Source: Aeromonas salmonicida subsp. salmonicida
Lineage (GTDB): Bacteria > Pseudomonadota > Gammaproteobacteria > Enterobacterales > Aeromonadaceae
Assembly (NCBI RefSeq): GCF_001643305.1
Contig: NZ_LSGW01000069.1
Coordinates: forward strand, 1-64,000
Length of the DNA stretch: 64,000 nt
Reading direction: 5' to 3'
The notes under the pieces are model-generated. The model ran no database searches and was not told where the DNA came from. It saw only the letters and a program-made list of their open reading frames with translations. Of this stretch, positions 58,201 to 64,000 are shown in pieces; positions within the stretch are counted from its first letter, which is position 1; each line of letters opens with the position of its first letter. Position numbers and translations under genes: made by a program.

Positions 58201-60209
58201 CTCTCGATCAACTCGTGGCGCAACTGCTGGATCTGGTCTCGCAGCGCCGCTGCCTGCTCGAACTCCAGATCCCGCGCATGCTGGAACATCTGCTCTTCCA
58301 TCCGTTTGATCTCTTTGGCGATCTCGCCAGCGGAGCGAACATGGTACTCCCCTTGTGGCTCGGCAGCCTTGCGACCTCCCCTGCCCGTCTTGCCTGCACT
58401 GCGGCTGCCCCCCATGTCCATCACATCCCCCACCGACTTGTTGAGCCCTTTGGGGGTGATACCGTGTTCGAGGTTGTGAGCATGCTGCAGGGTGCGACGA
58501 CGCTCCGTCTCCTCGATGGCCACCCTCATGGAGTTGGTAATGGAATCCCCGTACAGGATCACCTTGCCGTTGAGGTTGCGGGCGGCACGGCCAATGGTCT
58601 GAATGAGGGAGCGGGTGGAGCGCAGGAAGCCCTCTTTATCCGCATCCAGGATGGCCACCAGAGAGACCTCCGGCATGTCGAGCCCCTCTCGCAGCAGGTT
58701 GATGCCGACCAGCACGTCAAACTTGCCGAGGCGCAGATCGCGAATGATCTCCACCCGCTCTACGGTGTCGATATCCGAGTGCAGGTAGCGCACTCTAACG
58801 TCATGATCCGCCAGATATTCGGTCAAATCCTCCGACATCCGCTTGGTGAGGGTCGTCACCAGCACCCGCTCCTCCACCGCGACCCGCAGCCGGATCTCGG
58901 AGAGCAGATCGTCCACCTGGGTGGTCACCGGGCGCACTTCTATCTCGGGATCAAGCAAACCGGTCGGGCGAACCACCTGCTGCACCACGTCATCGCCGGA
59001 TTTGCCCAGCTCGTAGGGGCCAGGGGTAGCCGAGACAAACACCGTCTGCGGCATCAGGGCCTCGAACTCATCAAACTTGAGGGGCCGGTTGTCGAGTGCC
59101 GAGGGCAGACGAAAGCCGTACTCCACCAGCGTCTCCTTGCGGGATCTGTCCCCTTTGAACATGGCGCCGATCTGCGGCACCGTCACGTGGGATTCGTCGA
59201 TGATGAGCAGGCCATCCCCTGGCAGGTAGTCAAACAGGGTGGGCGGCGGCTCCCCCGGTGCACGACCGGAGAGGTAGCGGCTGTAGTTCTCGATACCGGA
59301 GCAATAGCCCAGCTCCTGCATCATCTCCATGTCGAACTGGGTGCGTTGGCTGATGCGCTGCTCCTCCACCAGCTTGTTGAGAGACAGCAGCTGTTCCCGG
59401 CGGCTTTTCAACTCCTCCTTTATATGCTCGATGGCACCCAGAATGGTTTCGCGCGGGGTAGCGTAGTGGGTCTTGGGATAGATGGTGTAGCGCACTACCG
59501 TCTGCTCGATGGCACCGGTCAGGGGATCGAACTGGGAGAGCCGCTCCACCTCTTCATCAAACAGCTCCACGCGCAACGCCAGCTTGTCCGACTCGGCGGG
59601 GTAGATGTCGATCACCTCTCCCCTCACCCGAAAGGTACCGCGCTGGAATGCCATGTCATTGCGGGTGTATTGCAGCTCGGCGAGACGACGCAGTATATCC
59701 CGCTGGTTGATCACGTCCCCGACTTTGAGGTGCAGCATCATGCTGAGGTAAGCCTGGGGGTCCCCCAGACCATAGATGGCCGACACGGACGCGACTATGA
59801 TGACGTCACGCCGCTCCAGTAGCGCCTTGGTAGCCGACAACCGCATCTGTTCGATGTGATCATTGATGGAGGCATCTTTCTCGATGAAGGTGTCCGTGGT
59901 CGGTACATAGGCCTCGGGCTGGTAGTAGTCGTAGTAGGAGACGAAATACTCCACCGCATTCTCGGGGAAAAACTCTTTCATCTCGCCATAGAGCTGGGCA
60001 GCCAGCGTCTTGTTGGGGGCCATGATCATGGTGGGGCGGTTCAGGGTCGCGATCACGTTGGCCATGGTGAAGGTTTTGCCCGAACCTGTCACCCCGAGCA
60101 GGGTCTGATGGGCCAGGCCGGATTCGATGCCATCAAGCAGACGGGCGATCGCCTCTGGCTGATCCCCTGCGGGTTGAAACTGGCTGGCCAACTGAAATAA
60201 CTTGCTCAT
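58197..60209 (-). CDS. uvrB: Excinuclease ABC subunit B
   Basis: A 670-residue nucleotide-excision-repair helicase (673 in E. coli). Walker A is GVTGSGKT (about residues 39-46); the beta-hairpin region lies around [12 protein letters not shown]; motifs [23 protein letters not shown] and QTIGRAARN follow. The C-terminal UVR domain (about the last 40 residues, [21 protein letters not shown]) binds UvrC. The ATG at 60209 has GGGAG upstream. I found no LexA box within 130 bases upstream. The stop overlaps the DUF1232 start. Confidence 0.95.
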   Translation of the reverse strand: MSKLFQLASQFQPAGDQPEAIARLLDGIESGLAHQTLLGVTGSGKTFTMANVIATLNRPTMIMAPNKTLAAQLYGEMKEFFPENAVEYFVSYYDYYQPEAYVPTTDTFIEKDASINDHIEQMRLSATKALLERRDVIIVASVSAIYGLGDPQAYLSMMLHLKVGDVINQRDILRRLAELQYTRNDMAFQRGTFRVRGEVIDIYPAESDKLALRVELFDEEVERLSQFDPLTGAIEQTVVRYTIYPKTHYATPRETILGAIEHIKEELKSRREQLLSLNKLVEEQRISQRTQFDMEMMQELGYCSGIENYSRYLSGRAPGEPPPTLFDYLPGDGLLIIDESHVTVPQIGAMFKGDRSRKETLVEYGFRLPSALDNRPLKFDEFEALMPQTVFVSATPGPYELGKSGDDVVQQVVRPTGLLDPEIEVRPVTTQVDDLLSEIRLRVAVEERVLVTTLTKRMSEDLTEYLADHDVRVRYLHSDIDTVERVEIIRDLRLGKFDVLVGINLLREGLDMPEVSLVAILDADKEGFLRSTRSLIQTIGRAARNLNGKVILYGDSITNSMRVAIEETERRRTLQHAHNLEHGITPKGLNKSVGDVMDMGGSRSAGKTGRGGRKAAEPQGEYHVRSAGEIAKEIKRMEEQMFQHARDLEFEQAAALRDQIQQLRHELIES

Positions 60210-60342
60210 GACGACTCCCGGCAAAAAACGGCAAGGAAGAAGTGTACTCCGAGTTGGGGTAGCCTGGGTATCCACTCTCCTGCCCAAGCGGCTATTGACC
60301 TCAAAAAGCGACCTCTGTATGATGCCCCTCCTTGCCTGATGT

Positions 60343-60418
60343 TCCCCCGTAGTTCAGTCGGTAGAACGGCGGACTGTTAATCCGTATGTCACTGGTTCAA
60401 GTCCAGTCGGGGGAGCCA
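60343..60418 (+). tRNA. tRNA-Asn (anticodon GTT)
   Basis: A 76-base cloverleaf. The acceptor 5' TCCCCCG pairs with 3' CGGGGGA followed by GCCA, so CCA is encoded. The D arm has AGTTCAGTCGGTAGA, the anticodon stem encloses CTGTTAA with anticodon GTT, and the T arm reads TGGTTCAAGTCCA. Confidence 0.97.
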
Positions 60419-60663
60419 ATTCCTCACCATCTCGGTGCAAGTTATCCACTTTAGTGCTTTCCTCTGCCGATTTTAATGCACAAGCCGCTCACTGCGGTGA
60501 CATCCCCCATTTTTCTCCTTGTCCATGCCAGCAGCGTTTTGTTCTGTTGCATCTAACTATCTGATTTTTATAGAAACATTTTTCTTCCGGTATTTTTTGA
60601 ACAGCCCTTGCAACCCAGTATTGGCGCGGCCTACAGCCTGATCGCCAAGTTTCACACACAGGG

Positions 60664-60686
60664 TTATCCACAGAATCTGTGGGTAA
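60664..60686. promoter_or_regulatory. Inverted pair of DnaA-box-like sites
   Basis: A perfect consensus DnaA box TTATCCACA (60664-60672) faces a one-mismatch box, TGTGGGTAA (60678-60686, TTACCCACA on the other strand), as a dyad. A third site with one mismatch, TTATCCACT, lies at 60442-60450. Confidence 0.5.
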
Positions 60687-61054
60687 GTCAGTCAAACCCA
60701 GTCACTGCCTAGCTTGGCAGGCCATTGCCATCGACCGGCTCCGATTTCTCTTCCCAACCTCATTTTCTGCTGTTTTTGAGTGCCCCCCTAAATGGGTCGA
60801 CACTCCGGCCATCAGATGCCTTTTCCAGATATCTTTTCGCTATCCCGCGAACACTGGGTCAGCATCCGTACCTGCCCCTTGAACCGGTTCCTGGCTCAAC
60901 CCCCGCTCTTCAGTCAGATATGCTGAAAAACTATGAAATGACTCTCCCAAACAGCAGGGAATAAATTTTCAAGCAGGTCATGCGGACAAGGATCACAGAT
61001 AGCAGGAATCACTAATTGACAGCGGGGCAGACAGCGCGAAATAGAGCGGATCTT

Positions 61055-61096
61055 CCTGGTTGCCCCGTGTTTTCCCTCAACCAAGGGGCAACCAGG
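61055..61096 (+). promoter_or_regulatory. Inverted repeat in the ybjL leader
   Basis: Perfect 12-base arms CCTGGTTGCCCC and GGGGCAACCAGG with an 18-base loop, 95 bases before the start codon. There is no T run, so it is not a plain terminator; it may be a leader RNA structure or an operator. Confidence 0.5.
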
Positions 61097-61191
61097 CAGC
61101 TTGCTACCGATTAATCCTCCTTTGGCGCTTCTTTATTGGTAAGGGATCCGGCACAATGTCGGCCCCACTTTTTTCCTCGGTTTTTCCGGGC

Positions 61192-62877
61192 ATGACCATA
61201 GATTTCGTGACACTGTTACATCAAAGCGACTCCCTGCTGCTGTTCGTGGTACTGGCCTTCGGCCTGTTGCTCGGCAAAGTCAGGCTCGGCAATTTCCAGA
61301 TTGGCAACACCATAGGCGTGCTGTTTACCGCCCTGCTGTTCGGCCAGATGGGTTTCGAGTTCACCGCCACCACGGAGAACGTCGGCTTCATGCTGTTCAT
61401 TTTCTGCGTGGGGATAGAGGCGGGGCCGCACTTTTTCAGCGTCTTCCTGCGGGACGGCATTCACTACATCACCCTCACTCTGGTGATCCTGCTGACGGCG
61501 TTGCTGCTGACAGTGGGGCTGGCCAAGTTCTTCAACCTAGGGCCAGGCATGGCCGCCGGGATCCTGGCGGGCTCGCTCACCTCAACCCCGGCCCTGGTTG
61601 GTGCGCAGGATGCCCTGCGCAGCGGCCTGCTCAACCTGCCTCACAAGACAGACATGCAGTCCGTGCTCGACAACATGGGCATTGGCTATGCGCTGACCTA
61701 TCTGGTCGGCCTGGTAGGCCTGATGCTGGTGGTGCGCTACCTGCCTTCACTGGCTAGGCTGGATTTGAGCACAGAAGCGCAGAAGATCGCCCGTGAACGT
61801 GGACTGTCGGACAACGAAAGCCGCAAAACCTACCTCCCCATCATCCGTGCCTATCGGGTCGGCCCCGAGTTGGCAGCCTGGATTGGTGGTCGTACTCTGC
61901 GGGAAACCGGTATCTATCCCCATACCGGCTGCTATGTGGAGCGGATCCGCCGCAACGGCATACTGGCGAGCCCGGATGGTGATGCCGTCATCCAGGAGGG
62001 GGATGAGATCGCCCTGGTAGGCTATCCGGAAAGCCACGAGAAACTCGACGTCAATTACCGTAACGGTAAAGAGGTGTTCGACCGCAACCTGCTGGACCTT
62101 CAGATAGTTACCGAAGAGATAGTGGTGAAAAACGATGGGGTAGTCGGGCGCCATCTGGTGGAGCTCAACCTCACCGAGAAGGGCTGCTTCCTCAACCGGG
62201 TAGTACGTTCCCAGATAGAGATGCCGTTTGATCGCAACATCATGCTGCAAAAGGGTGACGTGCTGCAGATCAGCGGCGAGAAGCAGCGGGTCAAGCTGCT
62301 GGCCAACAAGATCGGCTTCATCAGTATCCACAGCCAGACCACGGATCTGGTCGCCTTCACGACCTTCTTCGTGCTGGGCCTGCTGATCGGCTCCGTCTCC
62401 CTGGTATTTGGCCAGCTCGAGTTTGGTCTGGGCAACGCCGTCGGCCTGCTGCTGGCAGGGATCCTGATGGGCTACCTGCGCGCCAACCACCCCACAGTCG
62501 GCTATGTGCCGCCCGGGGCATTGCGTCTGGCCAAGGATCTGGGGCTTGCCGTCTTCATGGTGAGCACGGGTCTGAAAGCCGGTGGCGGCATTCTGGATCA
62601 CCTGAGCCAGGTCGGTGCCGTGGTGCTCTTCTCCGGCATGCTGGTGACCACCTTGCCGGTACTGGTGGGCTATCTGTTCGGGGTCTGGGTGTTGAAGATG
62701 AACCCGGCACTGCTGCTGGGCGCCATCACGGGTGCCCGCACCTGCGCCCCGGCCATGGACGTGGTGAACGAAGCGGCCAACAGCTCCATTCCGGCGCTTG
62801 GTTATGCGGGCACCTATGCGGTTGCCAACGTCATGTTGACCCTGGCGGGGTCCTTCATCATCGGCTTCTGGTTCTAA
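61192..62877 (+). CDS. ybjL: AspT/YidE-family transporter YbjL
   Basis: A 561-residue membrane protein matching E. coli YbjL. Two hydrophobic AspT-type blocks (about 1-180 and 390-561) flank a cytoplasmic part with two RCK_C-like domains (roughly 205-375; [13 protein letters not shown] and [16 protein letters not shown]). The duplicated signature is seen in [19 protein letters not shown] and [18 protein letters not shown]. The family includes aspartate:alanine exchangers, but the YbjL substrate is unknown. I chose the ATG at 61192, matching the known length; an upstream ATG at 61156 has a ribosome-like AAGGGA and would add 12 residues. Confidence 0.9.
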   Translation: MTIDFVTLLHQSDSLLLFVVLAFGLLLGKVRLGNFQIGNTIGVLFTALLFGQMGFEFTATTENVGFMLFIFCVGIEAGPHFFSVFLRDGIHYITLTLVILLTALLLTVGLAKFFNLGPGMAAGILAGSLTSTPALVGAQDALRSGLLNLPHKTDMQSVLDNMGIGYALTYLVGLVGLMLVVRYLPSLARLDLSTEAQKIARERGLSDNESRKTYLPIIRAYRVGPELAAWIGGRTLRETGIYPHTGCYVERIRRNGILASPDGDAVIQEGDEIALVGYPESHEKLDVNYRNGKEVFDRNLLDLQIVTEEIVVKNDGVVGRHLVELNLTEKGCFLNRVVRSQIEMPFDRNIMLQKGDVLQISGEKQRVKLLANKIGFISIHSQTTDLVAFTTFFVLGLLIGSVSLVFGQLEFGLGNAVGLLLAGILMGYLRANHPTVGYVPPGALRLAKDLGLAVFMVSTGLKAGGGILDHLSQVGAVVLFSGMLVTTLPVLVGYLFGVWVLKMNPALLLGAITGARTCAPAMDVVNEAANSSIPALGYAGTYAVANVMLTLAGSFIIGFWF

Positions 62878-62901
62878 CGCCACATCGGATTTGCTGCAAA
62901 T

Positions 62902-62930
62902 AGAAGGGGAGCCGTTATGGCTCCCCTTCT
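62902..62930 (+). terminator. Terminator after ybjL
   Basis: AGAAGGGGAGCC, GTTAT, GGCTCCCCTTCT is a long hairpin 24 bases past the stop. Confidence 0.85.
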
Positions 62931-63171
62931 ATATTTCAATTTCACGGCTTCCCCATTCCCTGTCCCCTGACAGATACCGCAACATCTCGTGCCTGCAGCC
63001 ATCCGCATCACACCTCTGCCCCAACAGGCATTCTTGACTATCTCGAACGAGACGGCTGCGGCACCACAAAATAGAGCCAATGGTGCTATCTGACACGTTG
63101 CACCAAACTCAATGAGCTAAGTAGCCCCTTGCCTGCCACTTACACTCAATGAAAAGGGTGAGGTACTCATC

Positions 63172-64000
63172 ATGAAAAGGTTATGGATCATTCTGGGCTG
63201 GATGCTGTGCTGCCTGGCGCCAGCCACGGCGGCTGAACAGACGGCAGCGCCCGACGAAGTACCAGCGTCCCTGGCATTTAGCGCAGAGGAACTGTCCCGC
63301 CCTCGGTTGGGTGACCTCGATGACATGCTGGCGCGACGCACCATCCGGGTGCTCACCACCTACAACAAGACCGGCTACTTCATCAACAAGGGGGTCCAAC
63401 GGGGCGTAACCTACGACGCTTTCATGCAGGTAGAAAAACGGCTCAACGATCAGCTGCGCAAACAGAAGGCCATCAAGCGCCACCTCAAGCTGCAGTTCGT
63501 CTTCATTCCGGTTGCCCGTGAGGCCCTGCTGCAAGCCCTGATCGACGGCAAAGGTGACATAGCGGCAGCCAACCTGACCATCACGGATCAGCGCAAAAAG
63601 CAGGGCGTGGCGTTTACCAATCCCTTATTGGAAAACGTGCGGGAACTGCTGATCTCGGGGCCTCACTCACCCAGGGTGGAGAGTGTCGCCGAACTCGGCG
63701 GCCAAACTGTCCATGTGCGCCCCTCTTCAAGTTACTTCGAGAGCCTCATCGCCTATAACCAGGCCCGCAAAGCCGCGGGAGAGCCGCTCATCGACATCAA
63801 GCCGGCACCGGAATCTCTGGAAGATGAGGATCTGGTGGAGATGGTCAATGCTGGCCTGCTGCCCTTCATCGTCATGGATGAGCACAAGGCTCGTTTCTGG
63901 AAGAAGATTTTTCCCGCCATCCAGATCCACGAACAACCCGCATTCCGTGAAGGGGGGGTCATCGCCTGGGCGGTACGCAAGGAGAGTCCCAAGTTGCTCG
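63172..64000 (+). CDS. Periplasmic solute-binding-domain protein, lytic transglycosylase F-like (partial)
   Basis: The first 276 codons of a protein cut by the window end. It starts with a signal peptide (MKRLWIILGWMLCCLAPATA, cleavage after about residue 21), then a bacterial extracellular solute-binding domain: RRTIRVLTTYNKTGYFI, LQALIDGKGDIAAANLTITD, VHVRPSSSYFESLIAYNQ. This arrangement is typical of membrane-bound lytic transglycosylase F relatives, whose C-terminal SLT domain would lie beyond 64000. Without that part an amino-acid-binding-like role is also possible. GAGG lies about nine bases before the ATG. Confidence 0.78.
   Translation, partial: MKRLWIILGWMLCCLAPATAAEQTAAPDEVPASLAFSAEELSRPRLGDLDDMLARRTIRVLTTYNKTGYFINKGVQRGVTYDAFMQVEKRLNDQLRKQKAIKRHLKLQFVFIPVAREALLQALIDGKGDIAAANLTITDQRKKQGVAFTNPLLENVRELLISGPHSPRVESVAELGGQTVHVRPSSSYFESLIAYNQARKAAGEPLIDIKPAPESLEDEDLVEMVNAGLLPFIVMDEHKARFWKKIFPAIQIHEQPAFREGGVIAWAVRKESPKLL

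Larger units (their letters stand above)
60419..61191. other. Intergenic region between tRNA-Asn and ybjL
   Basis: About 770 bases without a convincing gene. It contains DnaA-box-like sites (60442-60450 and the pair 60664-60686) and a strong inverted repeat at 61055-61096 close to the ybjL start. Frames here are short and have no ribosome sites. Confidence 0.65.

Noticed and set aside
58215..59822. A 535-codon plus-strand frame opposite uvrB
   Set aside because: Antisense to uvrB; composition reflects codon bias of the real gene.

Overview
The window is a chromosomal segment of a gammaproteobacterium, almost certainly Aeromonas. Three things point there. The class IV adenylate cyclase gene cyaB belongs to the type first described in Aeromonas hydrophila. 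The phaP-phaC-phaJ operon has the Aeromonas caviae order and a near-identical synthase. The ycgB-fadR-nhaB-dsbB block keeps enterobacterial synteny. Coding DNA is GC-rich, with short AT-rich patches at some promoters. A truncated IS630-type transposase and several genes damaged by small deletions hint at a lineage undergoing gene decay (A. salmonicida is one candidate), but the species cannot be fixed from this sequence.

Layout. 1-10.5 kb: transposase tail, a membrane protein, the OLD nuclease ybjD, an AraC regulator divergent from a DMT exporter, a LysR regulator, a TSUP transporter, tapT, a VOC protein, ddl, a 2OG-Fe(II) oxygenase and a glutathione peroxidase. 11-22 kb: rhlE, two acetyltransferase genes (one broken), ynfA, a DUF5718 gene, cyaB, a lipoprotein, a Nudix hydrolase, gldA, an ABM-domain protein, a shortened pdxY, a DUF429 gene and a repeat-rich exported protein. 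22-26 kb: the PHA operon, ybcJ and a DUF4442 gene. 26-33 kb: mdlB, a frameshifted mdlA, a hybrid histidine kinase and trxC. 33-42 kb: a shortened SLC13 permease, glgP, a DUF4250 gene, sulA with a LexA box, fumarase, pabB and nudL. 42-48 kb: two serine transporters (sdaC, sstT) and a second RecQ-family helicase. 48.5-57 kb: the yeaG-yeaH-ycgB stress operon, fadR, nhaB and dsbB. 57-64 kb: a DedA protein, uvrB with a coupled DUF1232 gene, tRNA-Asn, ybjL and a partial periplasmic protein.

Functionally this is mostly core genome. The coherent units are phaPCJ (fatty-acid-fed PHA synthesis, with a PsrA-like palindrome upstream), yeaGH-ycgB (stress kinase module, with a sigma-54-like element upstream) and mdlAB (heterodimeric ABC exporter).

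The most unusual signal is structural. Short-range deletions damage or shorten four genes: a GNAT gene, pdxY, mdlA and an SLC13 permease. Short diverged duplications sit at two gene boundaries. One at mdlA/mdlB creates a 27-codon mini-ORF joined to both neighbours by GTGA overlaps; the other is a second dsbB 3' tail with its own terminator. An 18-bp duplication inside a coding region and a five-copy 8-bp repeat fit the same theme. I found no CRISPR array, prophage, rRNA or obvious new defence system.
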